DNA of 64,000 nt, from positions 1 through 64,000 of the forward strand of contig JBBQNJ010000003.1 of the NCBI GenBank assembly GCA_038329845.1, in the 5' to 3' direction. Positions 24,478 to 34,479 of this stretch are shown piece after piece (the stretch's first letter is position 1; each line of letters begins with the position of its first letter). This DNA is from JBBQNJ01 sp038329845. Its GTDB lineage: Bacteria; Planctomycetota; Phycisphaerae; Tepidisphaerales; Tepidisphaeraceae. The notes beneath the pieces are model-generated. The model saw nothing but the letters and a program-made list of their open reading frames with translations. It did no database searches and was not told the origin of the DNA. The position numbers and the translations under genes are program-made.

Positions 24478-27400
24478 TCACTTTCGCTCCACGATCAGCA
24501 AGCGATACCCATGGCGGTCGACCCGGGCGCGCAGCTCGTTGCCATCCAATCGCGGCGGGGGGGGGAGGGTGCCGTCAAAGACGGGCACATCGACCCGCTT
24601 GGTCGGTCGTTCGATATACGGCCTGGGATTGAGGTCGGGCTTGGGCCCGGCGGGTCCACCGGCCTTGGCGACGGCGGCTGACTTGCGCTCGAAGGCCGCC
24701 GTCAGGCGGGCGATGCGCTGGGTCTCGGCGGCGTCCCAGCCGGCGCGGTCAGCTTGGATTTCCTCGGGTGTCTTGGGGTCGAACCGCGTTCCATTGCGCT
24801 GGATCGACGTCTCGGGATCGTTCACCCCGATCGTAGCGCCCGCCCATCCGAGGCGCTGAAAGTCCAATGTCACCGCCGCGTCCTGCGACTCACCGAAGTT
24901 GGCGATCAACAGCAGCAGTTTTCCCGGTCGCAACCAGCCGGCGACTTTGATGTCCTTGGCCTCGGCGGACAGAGCGGTTTGGTCCCAGTAGGGCAGAAAC
25001 TTCACGTCGTCGGCGCCGATCCCGAAGTCATGGCGGATCGCCAGCAGCTCCCGGGCCTGGCCATTGTGGTTGCCCGTGGGCAATGCGTCATGCAGCATGA
25101 CCGTGGCGAAATACGACCGGAACGCCTGGTGCAGCTTCACCGGATCCCAGCCCTGGCCCTGGTATTCCTGCATGAAGTTTACCGCCACGCCCCATTGGCC
25201 GGGGTAATCCACTCGCATCCGCTCGAGAGACCAGAAGTCCATGAAGTCCTTATTCATTTCGGGGTAGATCACGTGATGTTCCCCGTCATAGGCGACATCG
25301 GCAGGCCCGACCCAGGGAAGGATCATGTTGTTGGTCATGTGCAGGACCAGGCGGCTGTCGGGGTGCTGTTCGAGGAACAAGGCGCGGCTGCGCAGGAAAT
25401 AGTCGCGCGTACCGAAAATTTTGAACGTCGGCTGGACCCGTCCATCGGGCAGACGGTATCCGCATCCGTGTTCGATATTGTCGCACGGCAGCGGCGCCAT
25501 GTTGTCAATGTAATAGCCGTCGATGCCGTATTCCTCGGCCCATTTGCTCCAGTTGTCGATCATGTAGTCGTTGAGCGATCCGCCGTAACACAGGGCGTTG
25601 CCCGTCGTCTTCCATTGCTCGCCGAACACACGTAACTCCGGAACCAGTGCCCCAGGCAGCTGGGTGTGGATGAAGTAGGGCACCGCCGCGCGACCTCCCT
25701 TGTGCTGCTGCTCGACCATTTGCCGGGCTTGCTGCGCATATTTCGGCACCACAAAGGGGACCGACAGGAAGATCAAGTTCTCGTCGTGGGCGTAGTTCTT
25801 GAACGTGTCGCCGCACCACCAATTGTCCTCGCGCCAGCCGGCGTGCATCGGTTTCACCGGCGAGGCCTGTAGCGCAAATGTGATGACCCTTGGCCGATCC
25901 AGCGTCTGTTCGCCGCTGATGAGATTGAACACCAGGTCCACGTGGTCGTCGGCGTTGCGCTGGACCTCGATGGCCGGCGTGGCGTCGCTGGGAGTCCATC
26001 CCTCGTCGCCGTCGGCGAACCAGCACAGGCCTCCCTGCGTGCTGCCCAGCCAGACGTAAGGGATGAACGATCCGATCTTCATGGTCTTATCGCCCAGCAT
26101 CGTGCTGTCCCAGACCCGGCCCTTGCCTTGCGGGATGAAGCCGTACCAGTATCCGCTGCGAATCTCGCTGGTGGCGGCGTGCAGATACTCGGCCATCGAC
26201 GGAGCGTAGGGCAGGATGATCCGCAGATCCTTGACCGTGGTTGGCTGGCGGGGCGTGAGGGTCATGGTGAGCTTGTACATGCCGTCGAATTCGACCTGCA
26301 CGCGCGACTTGATGTCGATGTCGCCCAGGGCGCTGGACACCTCGACGATCTTGCGATGATCTTTATCCAGCAGCGTCTCCATGCCAGCGCCCTTCGCCTC
26401 GATCGACCCACCGTCGGCGCTCGTGGCGAGAAGCCGGCCCGGAGCGGCGAGAATGTCCTTGCCCTGGGTGGTGAACTTCGCCGGCAATCCCGCGGTGCCG
26501 ATCTCCATGTCGCGGCCCCACACGCCGAGGGTCGCGTTCTTTCGCGTCACCGGGGTCCACGGGGCAACGACCCGCTCGATGCTGCCGCGTTTGGTGGCCC
26601 ACCATTCGTACTTGGCGGCCAAGTTCTCCTTCTCGAACGCGCTGTCCTTGCTTGCGATCACGGCACCGTCCGGACCCAGGCAGTCCAGCCGGACCGCGTA
26701 TTTTCCCGGCGCAAGTGATTCAAACTGGATCACCGCCCGCGCGTACGCCAAGGCGTCGATTCCGGTCGTGACGCGCTTGACCGTCGCGCCCTTTTCGTCC
26801 GTAACCGTCACCACGATCGAGCGGATCTGATCGCGCCGGGCGAAGTTGATGAAATCCCCGAACACTCGCGCGTAGTCCCGCTCCGGGTTGAACGCGATGC
26901 TCAAGTCAAGCACGTCGTCGCTGTCGTTGAGTGTCTCGGTGGCTGGGTTGTATTCGATGAGTTGCGGCTTCTCGCCGGGCGCCGGGGCCACTCGCTTTTT
27001 CGCCATCCCGAACGCGCGCAGACCCGACCAGTCAAGGAGAGTTCGACCTTGGGCGTCGGTCACTGTGATGCGCGCGCTTCCGGTGCCGGGACGATCCAGT
27101 TCGGGTTGGTTGACGATCTCGGCATAGACGCCTCTTTTCACTTGGGCGTCGCCGCTTTTCGAGACCGCGTCGGATTTGTAGCTCCAGTGGATCGTCGTGT
27201 CGGTCTGTCCCTGCGCGGCGAGGCGTAATCCGATCGTGCCGGACGCGGCGTCACCGACGCTCAGCAGATGCAGGGCCGGAGCGGTCTTGGACATGACAAA
27301 CCGGGAATGGGTGTCGATGACGGAGAAAGTCGAGGTACCCTCGAAGGAGTTCTGCTCCCAGGGCCGCTTGTAGTTGCGGGCCAGCAACGCCCGAAAAACC

Positions 27401-28077
27401 ATCCCGTCATGGAACGGCGCTTCGGTGGTGCCCAGACTGGCGCGGGGGATCACCACTTCCATTTCCCACTCATTGTCGGCGGTGATCCGGCTCTTGGGTT
27501 CCCAATCGGTGTCGTAGCTGCTGGTGCGCGAGTTGCCGACGGCGGGCTGATGCAAGGCGTCGTGGCGCGCGCCGGCGAAATTGGCGACGAACTGAGTCGA
27601 GCAATTCAGTTGGCCGGTCAATGGATCGGTGGCACCGACCGAAATCCATATTTCGTAGCAATCATCGTAGATCACGTCCTGATCGGTCCCGCGTTCGCGG
27701 GTTCGATGCTTCTGCTGCACTCGCTCGCCCTTGCGCAGCGGGTCGCGCATCGCCACGTAAAGATTCTCCTCGTCCCACATCATCCAGAACCGCGTCTGGC
27801 GGGCGCTGAGTTTCTTGCCGGTGGTCAACAATGCCTGGTGGCTCATCGCTCCGCGCCATTCGATCTCATCGACCGTCCCGTCGATTACCGGCTTGTGGCT
27901 GGCGTAGGGAATGGCGACGAGCGGATACCGGAAGGCTTCGTCCGGTGGGGTCGCCGCGGCACAGACGCCGGCCCACGAAACCCAAGCCATCAAACACGCC
28001 AAGACCGCCGCGCCGGCCCGACCCGCGCTCACCGTCGCCCGATGAAGCCCGCTGCGCTGGAAACTTGTATTCGTCAT
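24478..28077 (-). CDS. Giant exported glycoside hydrolase-like protein with CBM9-like domain (DUF6067/GH123-like)
   Basis: This 1,199-residue protein has a signal peptide (~residues 1-41). Residues ~50-250 form a CBM9-like carbohydrate-binding domain (VIDGTVDEIEWRGA, DDCYEIWISVG, EWEMEVVIPRASLG). A beta-sandwich part around ~480-780 contains GKGRVWDS, SFIPYVWLG and FNLISGEQTLDRPRVITFAL, the pattern of DUF6067 domains found next to GH123-type barrels. A C-terminal (beta/alpha) barrel (~780-1060) shows GIDGYYIDNM and LHMTNNMILPW. The substrate is unknown. I chose the ATG at 28077, with GGAG 7 nt upstream. It shares the DUF6067-type region with the 37.8-41.2 kb protein. Confidence 0.75.
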   Translation of the reverse strand: MTNTSFQRSGLHRATVSAGRAGAAVLACLMAWVSWAGVCAAATPPDEAFRYPLVAIPYASHKPVIDGTVDEIEWRGAMSHQALLTTGKKLSARQTRFWMMWDEENLYVAMRDPLRKGERVQQKHRTRERGTDQDVIYDDCYEIWISVGATDPLTGQLNCSTQFVANFAGARHDALHQPAVGNSRTSSYDTDWEPKSRITADNEWEMEVVIPRASLGTTEAPFHDGMVFRALLARNYKRPWEQNSFEGTSTFSVIDTHSRFVMSKTAPALHLLSVGDAASGTIGLRLAAQGQTDTTIHWSYKSDAVSKSGDAQVKRGVYAEIVNQPELDRPGTGSARITVTDAQGRTLLDWSGLRAFGMAKKRVAPAPGEKPQLIEYNPATETLNDSDDVLDLSIAFNPERDYARVFGDFINFARRDQIRSIVVTVTDEKGATVKRVTTGIDALAYARAVIQFESLAPGKYAVRLDCLGPDGAVIASKDSAFEKENLAAKYEWWATKRGSIERVVAPWTPVTRKNATLGVWGRDMEIGTAGLPAKFTTQGKDILAAPGRLLATSADGGSIEAKGAGMETLLDKDHRKIVEVSSALGDIDIKSRVQVEFDGMYKLTMTLTPRQPTTVKDLRIILPYAPSMAEYLHAATSEIRSGYWYGFIPQGKGRVWDSTMLGDKTMKIGSFIPYVWLGSTQGGLCWFADGDEGWTPSDATPAIEVQRNADDHVDLVFNLISGEQTLDRPRVITFALQASPVKPMHAGWREDNWWCGDTFKNYAHDENLIFLSVPFVVPKYAQQARQMVEQQHKGGRAAVPYFIHTQLPGALVPELRVFGEQWKTTGNALCYGGSLNDYMIDNWSKWAEEYGIDGYYIDNMAPLPCDNIEHGCGYRLPDGRVQPTFKIFGTRDYFLRSRALFLEQHPDSRLVLHMTNNMILPWVGPADVAYDGEHHVIYPEMNKDFMDFWSLERMRVDYPGQWGVAVNFMQEYQGQGWDPVKLHQAFRSYFATVMLHDALPTGNHNGQARELLAIRHDFGIGADDVKFLPYWDQTALSAEAKDIKVAGWLRPGKLLLLIANFGESQDAAVTLDFQRLGWAGATIGVNDPETSIQRNGTRFDPKTPEEIQADRAGWDAAETQRIARLTAAFERKSAAVAKAGGPAGPKPDLNPRPYIERPTKRVDVPVFDGTLPPPPRLDGNELRARVDRHGYRLLIVERK

Positions 28078-28097
28078 GGTCGCACTCCGAAAAAAAA

Positions 28098-30086
28098 TCA
28101 ACGTGACAGTTCGATCATCTGGTAGCCCCGGACGATCGGCACTGTGAAGTTCACCCGACCCGATTGCCGCTCGAGCTTCAGCTCGATCATCTCCGGCACG
28201 CAGCGAACCGCCGCCACGGGATCGTCGGCGCGAACCGAGACGGCGACATCATGCAGTGGAATCACCCCATCCACCACGTCCATTTCCTCGCAGGTACGGA
28301 CCGGGACGTAGTGCATCAAATGAACCATGACTCGGGCGAGATTAGCCTGGTGCGTGACGGTGGCCACCAGCGTCGGTGGCGCTTGGATCCGGATCAGCGG
28401 CTCGGGCAAGAGTCGTTCGAGGGCGTTGGCGAGCAGCGTTCGACACCAGCGCGGCGCGGTTCGGTGATACTGGGTAAAGATCGGCTGGGTGAAATAGATC
28501 GTCGATCCGGATCGCACGATCCCCGGGCCGTTGACCTCTCCGGACGACGGCGCGTGTCGATGCGAGCAATAGTGCCGCCAGGTCCGGTTGAAATACGGCG
28601 AAATATTGTCGGCCAGGATTTCCGCCCCGGGCTGCGCCTGGACCTGCGTCCCGGTCTCCTGCATGACATGCTCGGTCATCGCCAGGCCGCCGGCGAAGTC
28701 GGCGCGCGGCTTGAGAAACATCGGCGTGAACGGCGCTGGCCCCAGGCGCTTCACGCCTAGGTCCAGGGCGAAATGCCCACCATCGGGAGTAAGCCCCGCC
28801 TGATGCGAGGCGATCAAGCGTCCCCCTCGGGCGAGGAACCGTTTGATCTTTTCGGCCAGGGCCTCATCCACCGGAATCTCGTCGGGCAAAATCAGCACTC
28901 GATATCGCCCGAAGTCGGCCTGGCTGTCGATGATGTCGAACTGGTGATGCAGTTCCTGGAGCAACCGCATCGCGCCTTTGATGATCGCAGGCAGACTGGT
29001 GTGTCGCCCGCCGCCGGTGAACTCCTCGGGGGTAAGCACCCCGATGTCCACCATCGCCTCGGCACCGGCGCACCATGGCTCGCGCTTTTCCACTTCGCGG
29101 TAGACCGAGCCGATCAACTCGTAGGTGGTCGGGCAAAGCCGCCCGCGCGGATGGAGCTGGTCGCCAACGCAGCATTGGGCACCATGAGCCAACATGCTGA
29201 AACACTCGAACGCAAGCGCCTCGGGATTCTTGAAGGAGTGGAAGTCGCCCCAGGTGGTGTGGAACTTGCCGGTCATGCCCAGCGTTTGCTTGCCGAGGGT
29301 GCGGGCGAAGCGAACCGTCGAGGGATAGTGGCTGTAGCCCCACTGCCCGCTGGGCAGGCTCTCGAGTTCCAGGTGGGTCATGGTGTCCAGATCGCGGCGG
29401 ACACTCGGGCCGATATGCCCGGAATTGTAAAAGATCGTCGCCTGGGTATGGGCGGCGGCGACGAAATCGGTCATCGACCGCTTGAAGCGTGAGAGTGTGT
29501 CGATGGCAAAGCGACGTCGCACCGCCTCGATGGACGGATCGAGTCCTTGCTCGATCATCCCGTCGCGGCAGCGCCCGCAGGAGCAGTCGTAAGGCAGGAG
29601 GATGTCAAACCAGAATCCATCCACCGGCAGCCGTTCCATGATCTCCCCGACCACGTCGCGCAGGTAACTCTCATAGTCGGTGTTGAGACAAAGGGTGTTG
29701 TAAAATCCCGGATTGAACGCCGGGATGTTCACCTTGCCATCGACGGCGCGGACCAGCCACTCGGGGTGGCGATCGGCCATCAGCGCATCCCATTGCACCG
29801 AGACGTAGATCGGTGCCTTGATGCCGCGGGCGCGGCACGCCTCGATCTGCCGCGGCAGCAAATCGCCCACGAGATGGGGATGGCGCGATTCGGGAAAACG
29901 CTTGGAGTCGTAGTACAGATACCCATGGTGGCAGCGGGCGAAAAGATTGATCGAATTAACGCGGGCCTCGACGAGGGTGTCGGCGAATTCAACCGGGTCG
30001 AAGTCGGTGCCGATATCGTCGATCGAACCGTGGGTGTGGAAGTCAAGATGAACTTGTCGAAACGGCTGCATACGGTTCTCTTTCAT
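28098..30086 (-). CDS. GHL6/beta-galactosidase-trimerisation protein, candidate alpha-L-fucosidase
   Basis: This 662-residue protein starts (after MKENR) MQPFRQVHLDFHTHG and contains FARCHHGYLYYDSK, IYVSVQWDALMADRHPEWL and DGFWFDILLPYDCSCGRC. That pattern belongs to the hypothetical-glycosyl-hydrolase-6 barrel. After it comes a beta-galactosidase trimerisation-type Rossmann domain (YRVLILPDEIPVDEALAEKI, FLARGGRLIASH) and a C-terminal beta domain. This architecture is shared with GH151-type alpha-L-fucosidases (from memory, not checked). No signal peptide. The start at 30086 is 2 nt after the sulfatase stop; an ATG at 30071 is an alternative. It belongs to the tightly coupled sulfatase operon. 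Confidence 0.7.
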   Translation of the reverse strand: MKENRMQPFRQVHLDFHTHGSIDDIGTDFDPVEFADTLVEARVNSINLFARCHHGYLYYDSKRFPESRHPHLVGDLLPRQIEACRARGIKAPIYVSVQWDALMADRHPEWLVRAVDGKVNIPAFNPGFYNTLCLNTDYESYLRDVVGEIMERLPVDGFWFDILLPYDCSCGRCRDGMIEQGLDPSIEAVRRRFAIDTLSRFKRSMTDFVAAAHTQATIFYNSGHIGPSVRRDLDTMTHLELESLPSGQWGYSHYPSTVRFARTLGKQTLGMTGKFHTTWGDFHSFKNPEALAFECFSMLAHGAQCCVGDQLHPRGRLCPTTYELIGSVYREVEKREPWCAGAEAMVDIGVLTPEEFTGGGRHTSLPAIIKGAMRLLQELHHQFDIIDSQADFGRYRVLILPDEIPVDEALAEKIKRFLARGGRLIASHQAGLTPDGGHFALDLGVKRLGPAPFTPMFLKPRADFAGGLAMTEHVMQETGTQVQAQPGAEILADNISPYFNRTWRHYCSHRHAPSSGEVNGPGIVRSGSTIYFTQPIFTQYHRTAPRWCRTLLANALERLLPEPLIRIQAPPTLVATVTHQANLARVMVHLMHYVPVRTCEEMDVVDGVIPLHDVAVSVRADDPVAAVRCVPEMIELKLERQSGRVNFTVPIVRGYQMIELSR

Positions 30087-30088
30087 TT

Positions 30089-31573
30089 TCACGCCCCGCT
30101 TACCCGGGCACCGTCGAAGCGGTCGGTAGCGGCCAGACGCTCGACCAACCGCGCCAGCAGGCGGGCTTTTTGTTCCTGCGTCTCGGGAACTTCCCAAAGG
30201 TTGCGCCGCTCCAGTGGATCGTCCCCCAGGTGAAACAGCGCCCCGGCGCTTTCCCCGGCGTACATCACGATCTTCCAGTCGCCGTCGATCAGCCCGCGCA
30301 AACGACAGAGGGCGCCGTCGTGGAAGTCCTCGTCGTATTCCATCACGAGCGGCAGGTGGGGCGCGGAAAGATCCCCCTCGATGTAAGGGCGCAATGATTG
30401 CCCGGCCAATCCCAACCGCATCACCGGTGCCGGTCCGCGCATGTCCAGCACCATCAGGTCGATCCCCGCGTAATCCAGGAACGTCGGTGCCAGGTCCAGC
30501 AGACTCACCGGCGTCTGGCAAACCGACGGTGCCCGTCCCGGTGCCGCGGCGATGAAGGGGACCCGCCACAATTCCTCGTACGGCCAAATGCCCTTGCGCA
30601 GAAGACCGTGCCCGCCGAGATATTCCCCGTGATCGGCGATGAACATCACGACTGTGTTGTCCGCCAGGCCGCGGCGCCCCAGCGCCTCGATCACTCGCCC
30701 GATGTTATGGTCCACATGGGTGATCATCCCCCAGGTCTGGGCAATGATCTGGCGCATTTCCGCTTCCTCCGGGGCGCGATTGCCGGGACTGCTCGCCCGC
30801 ACAGTGGCCAGCATCCCCATCGCATCGGTTCGATCCAACCAGTCCTCGGGCAGTTCGACGCGGTCGGGGTCGTACATCTCGCTGTACGGGCGACAGGCGG
30901 CAAAGGGAAAATGCGGATCGGGGAACGAGCAGAACAGGAAAAACGGCGATGCGCCGGCACCCTCGATGAAGTCGATGGACCGATCGGCGATCCAGTGGTT
31001 GTAATGATGTTCCTCTGGGATCACCAGCCGAAACGCCTGGCCGTGTTCGGCGTACGCCTTCCCAAAATTTGCCAGCGATTCGGGGTAATGTTCCCGCAAC
31101 CACAGGCGATGCTGCCCCGTGGCCATCTTCACCCCGTGCCCGCCGAAATCGGCGGACTGATATCCGTAGTAGGGGCTTGGCAGCGACTTCAGTTCCCCGC
31201 TCAGCCACCGCTTATGCGCCTCGGCCGAATGCAGCGCCTCCCCGCGCCAGCCCCCGAACGGTTGCAGATGCAACTTGCCCGCGGCGTGGGTGCGGTACCC
31301 GCTATCAACCAGCGCCTGCGTCACGGTGGGCACATCGGCGCTCAGAGCGTTGCCGTTGGTCAGCAGCCCATGCTGACGCGGCGTCTTTCCGGTGATCATG
31401 CTCGCGCGGCTGGGCATGCATACCGGATTGTTGCAATACCCGCGATGGAAGTTCACCCCGCGCCCCGCCAGGGCATCGATGTTCGGGGTCCGCACCACCG
31501 GATGCCCGTTGCAGCCCAGGCACGCCGCCTGCATCTGGTCGGCACAGAAAATCAGGAAATTGGGTCGGTTCAT
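30089..31573 (-). CDS. Sulfatase (arylsulfatase family)
   Basis: This 494-residue type I sulfatase starts MNRPNFLIFCADQMQ, with the first metal ligand Asp12. The formylglycine motif is CMPSR at Cys52, followed by the ASMITGKTPRQHG helix. KLHLQPF and MFIADHGEYLGGHGLLRKG provide further active-site residues. It should release sulfate from a glycan; no signal peptide is obvious. The Cys needs a formylglycine-generating enzyme, and none is in this window. I chose the ATG at 31573. It sits 38 bp after the previous sulfatase and 2 nt before the GHL6 gene. Confidence 0.92.
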   Translation of the reverse strand: MNRPNFLIFCADQMQAACLGCNGHPVVRTPNIDALAGRGVNFHRGYCNNPVCMPSRASMITGKTPRQHGLLTNGNALSADVPTVTQALVDSGYRTHAAGKLHLQPFGGWRGEALHSAEAHKRWLSGELKSLPSPYYGYQSADFGGHGVKMATGQHRLWLREHYPESLANFGKAYAEHGQAFRLVIPEEHHYNHWIADRSIDFIEGAGASPFFLFCSFPDPHFPFAACRPYSEMYDPDRVELPEDWLDRTDAMGMLATVRASSPGNRAPEEAEMRQIIAQTWGMITHVDHNIGRVIEALGRRGLADNTVVMFIADHGEYLGGHGLLRKGIWPYEELWRVPFIAAAPGRAPSVCQTPVSLLDLAPTFLDYAGIDLMVLDMRGPAPVMRLGLAGQSLRPYIEGDLSAPHLPLVMEYDEDFHDGALCRLRGLIDGDWKIVMYAGESAGALFHLGDDPLERRNLWEVPETQEQKARLLARLVERLAATDRFDGARVSGA

Positions 31574-31611
31574 GGATTGCTCGGGTGTCGCGATCAGTTC
31601 GTCGTCGGTCT

Positions 31612-33051
31612 TTATCCCTCGCCGGCGATCCCCCGCGGCATCGGAACGTTCTGGGTCTTGATCATCCAGTTCAGCAACTGATGACGAAAATCGTCGACCA
31701 AGTGCATGTGGTCCCGCCGCCGGGCGAGATTGTCCAACTCCCGCGGATCGGTCTCGAGGTTGAACAACTGATCGACCTCGAAATCGGGATCGGTGCTGTA
31801 TTTCCAGGTCCCGTGACGGACCATCTTGGTGTGATCCATCTCGCAGAAGATCGGACGATTGTTCGGTTGCCGCCGGCCTTGAAGCGTTTGCAGCACTGAC
31901 TTGCCGTGCAGGACCGGCATCGCCGAAAGGTCGATCCCCGCCAGGTCGAGCAGCGTCGGTGCCAGATCCAGCAGCGACACCGGCGTGTTCACGCATCGAC
32001 CGGATTCTCGCGGAACCCGAACGATCAGCGGCACCTGCGCCGAGGCCTCGTACATGACCCACTTGGTCAGCATTCGATGGTCAAACAGCATTTCCCCGTG
32101 ATCGCTGGCGTAGACGATGACGGTATTGTTAAGCATCCGCCGGCGTTCCAGCGCCGCGAGGATTTTTCCGATGCCGTTGTCGATGAAACTGATCGAGCCG
32201 AAATACTGGCTCTTGACGGCCCGCCAGGCCTCGGGGGGCATACCCGTCATGTATTTAGCGGAGTGTTTGCGCAGCTTCTCGGGCGCGCCGGACAGGTCGT
32301 CGTCCAGGGGCGCCGGCATGTCGGCCGGGTCGTACATCGTCCCGAACTCCCCGGGCGCGTCCCATGGATCGTGCGGCCCGCCCCAGTTGACCCAGCAGAA
32401 GAACGGGCGCGAGTCGTCGAGCCGTTCGATCCATTCGCAGGTGCGGCGGGTGATGAAGCCATCCTGATGTTCCTCGGGCGACAGCACCGACGGCGCGGCA
32501 TACCCCTTGGGCCTGGGTCGGACTTCGGGGAACTTCCACCCGAACGAGCGCTGGCGGTAGTCTTGGCGAAAGGCCTTCAGCTTGCCGGTAGTCTTCAGAT
32601 ACTTGAGATAATCGTCGAATTCTGGCTCGTCATAGATGCACGAGAACGCCTTGCCGTGGATCGGCATGAAATCGTCGTAGCCGGCCCGGCGCAGCCAGTC
32701 GGCGCACGCCGGATCGCCCGCGAGGGCGCCGTGCCGCAAGTGCAGCTTGCCCAGCAGCGCCGTGCGGTAGCCGGCGTCATGGAAGGCGTGGCTGATCATC
32801 GGCGTGTCGGGATGCAGATACCCCTCGCCGTTGGTCGACGTTCCGGTACTGTGGGGAAACCGCCCCGTGGCCAGGCTCACGCGCGACGGTTGGCAGACCG
32901 GGGTGGCGCAATAGCAGTTCTCGAACCGCGTGCCTTCGGCGGCCAGACGATCCAGATGCGGCGTTTTCACCACTGGATGCCCCGCGCAGCCCATCGCGTC
33001 GGCGCGGTGCTGATCGGACAAGAGGAACAGGATGTTGCGTCGGCAACTCAT
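31612..33051 (-). CDS. Sulfatase (arylsulfatase family)
   Basis: This 479-residue type I sulfatase starts MSCRRNILFLLSDQHRADAMG. The maturation motif is CQPSR at Cys53, and SDHGEMLFDHRMLTKW holds the downstream metal ligands. No clear signal peptide. The ATG at 33051 overlaps the stop of the upstream GH28-like gene by ATGA, so the two are translationally coupled. It differs clearly in sequence from the two other sulfatases, so it probably attacks a different sulfate position (inference). Confidence 0.92.
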   Translation of the reverse strand: MSCRRNILFLLSDQHRADAMGCAGHPVVKTPHLDRLAAEGTRFENCYCATPVCQPSRVSLATGRFPHSTGTSTNGEGYLHPDTPMISHAFHDAGYRTALLGKLHLRHGALAGDPACADWLRRAGYDDFMPIHGKAFSCIYDEPEFDDYLKYLKTTGKLKAFRQDYRQRSFGWKFPEVRPRPKGYAAPSVLSPEEHQDGFITRRTCEWIERLDDSRPFFCWVNWGGPHDPWDAPGEFGTMYDPADMPAPLDDDLSGAPEKLRKHSAKYMTGMPPEAWRAVKSQYFGSISFIDNGIGKILAALERRRMLNNTVIVYASDHGEMLFDHRMLTKWVMYEASAQVPLIVRVPRESGRCVNTPVSLLDLAPTLLDLAGIDLSAMPVLHGKSVLQTLQGRRQPNNRPIFCEMDHTKMVRHGTWKYSTDPDFEVDQLFNLETDPRELDNLARRRDHMHLVDDFRHQLLNWMIKTQNVPMPRGIAGEG

Positions 33052-34475
33052 GAGAAGCGGATGTCCTTGGTATGTTGACCGACGGCGAGCGCCGGATGGT
33101 CGGCCGTCAGCGGCTCGCCGAACAACGTAACGTTCTCGAAGGCGATGTCCTCGACGGTGTGCGCCTCGTCCTTGCCCTGCAACCGAATCCTGGGCCGGCA
33201 CTTCTCCCCGATGAACGCCACATTGCGGAATCGAATCCCGCGCAGATGGCCGGCGGTTTGACGTTTCATGAAGGCGTTGATCATCGGCTGGACGAGGACG
33301 ACATCCTTCCCGTCGCGGTTGGCTTCGACGTGGATTTTCACGTTTTCGACGGTGATATCCTCCATCCGGCAATCCTCCCCGGCCTCGAAACAGAATGCCG
33401 AGGCGCATCCGTTCCAATCAGCCACCCCGGCCTCATTGAGCCGTGGACCGAGGCGCAGCACCTGGCAATCGCGCATCTGGATATCCCCGATGCGGTCGGC
33501 ATGCGATTCCGGTCCGACCATCAGCACCCGCGACAGATCGCTCCAGAGCAGGCAATCGCGGATCAGGATCCGCTCGCACGGGCGGCGGTCGTCACAGTGC
33601 GCCTTGACCGAGATGCAGTCGTCCTGGGTGCGGATAAAGCAGTCCTCGATCGCCACGTCTCGCGTGCTGCAAGGATCGATCCCGTCGTCGTTGAGGTTCT
33701 TGCCGCCGCAAATCTTGAGATTGCGGATCGTCGCATCCCGGCAGGCCATCAGACGCAGCGTCCACTGCCACGAGCAGCGCACGGTGATCCCCTGGATATG
33801 AATGTTCTGGCAGTCCTCGAACATCATCATGTGCGGCTGTGGCCCGTCGCGCCAGCCCCACGGATCGCCGCAGAGGATGCCGCGCCCCTCGATGCGCACG
33901 TTGCGGGCATTGGCGACTCTGATTCCGCCCTCGACGACCGCGCCGCGGGCCAGATGCAGCACCTCATCGCTGTGCAGCTCGATCAGCCCGGGGCGATGAA
34001 GTCCCGGACCGAAATATCGCACGCGCGGGTCGGTCGGATCCGGCGACGGCCCGAGCGGGGGGTCGGCGAACAACAACAGCCCGCCGTGGCGGCCCGCCGG
34101 CTCGATCGACAGTTTCATCGGACGGTCCAGGATCAGTTCCAGCGTGTGGGGATCGAGCGATTTCACCCGGGCCGCTCCGACCGGGCGGACGGCGTCGGGA
34201 TTCAGCAGGCCCCGGGCCGCGACCGTCACCGTGGCCGGGCCTTCAAGATCGAATCCCGTAAAGGCGTACGGTGCGTTGCCGCCGGGTGCCAATTGCACCG
34301 GTCCGCCCCAGGCATCGGGTCGCGCAAGACGGATGCCCGGATGGGTTCCGGCCTTGCAGAACCGAAATGGCCACGGCGCACGGCAGCTTTTGGCACCATG
34401 CACGTCAATGCTTCGACCGTTGACCGTCACGGCAAAGTCGTCGCATCGCAATGGGTCGGGATGCACGGTCGGCAT
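33048..34475 (-). CDS. GH28-like right-handed beta-helix glycosidase
   Basis: This 475-residue parallel beta-helix protein resembles GH28 polygalacturonases. NDDGIDPCST matches the NTDGID motif and RTQDDCISVK the DD motif, giving the catalytic Asp triad. The usual GHG motif is replaced by VGPES and the RIK motif is not seen, so the substrate is probably not plain polygalacturonate. No signal peptide is evident. I chose the ATG at 34475 because AAGGA lies ~9 nt upstream and the gene starts 4 nt after the preceding sulfatase stop; an in-frame ATG at 34517 overlaps that gene. It sits between two sulfatases, which suggests a sulfated uronic-acid or related polymer. Confidence 0.72.
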   Translation of the reverse strand: MPTVHPDPLRCDDFAVTVNGRSIDVHGAKSCRAPWPFRFCKAGTHPGIRLARPDAWGGPVQLAPGGNAPYAFTGFDLEGPATVTVAARGLLNPDAVRPVGAARVKSLDPHTLELILDRPMKLSIEPAGRHGGLLLFADPPLGPSPDPTDPRVRYFGPGLHRPGLIELHSDEVLHLARGAVVEGGIRVANARNVRIEGRGILCGDPWGWRDGPQPHMMMFEDCQNIHIQGITVRCSWQWTLRLMACRDATIRNLKICGGKNLNDDGIDPCSTRDVAIEDCFIRTQDDCISVKAHCDDRRPCERILIRDCLLWSDLSRVLMVGPESHADRIGDIQMRDCQVLRLGPRLNEAGVADWNGCASAFCFEAGEDCRMEDITVENVKIHVEANRDGKDVVLVQPMINAFMKRQTAGHLRGIRFRNVAFIGEKCRPRIRLQGKDEAHTVEDIAFENVTLFGEPLTADHPALAVGQHTKDIRFS

Positions 34476-34479
34476 GACG

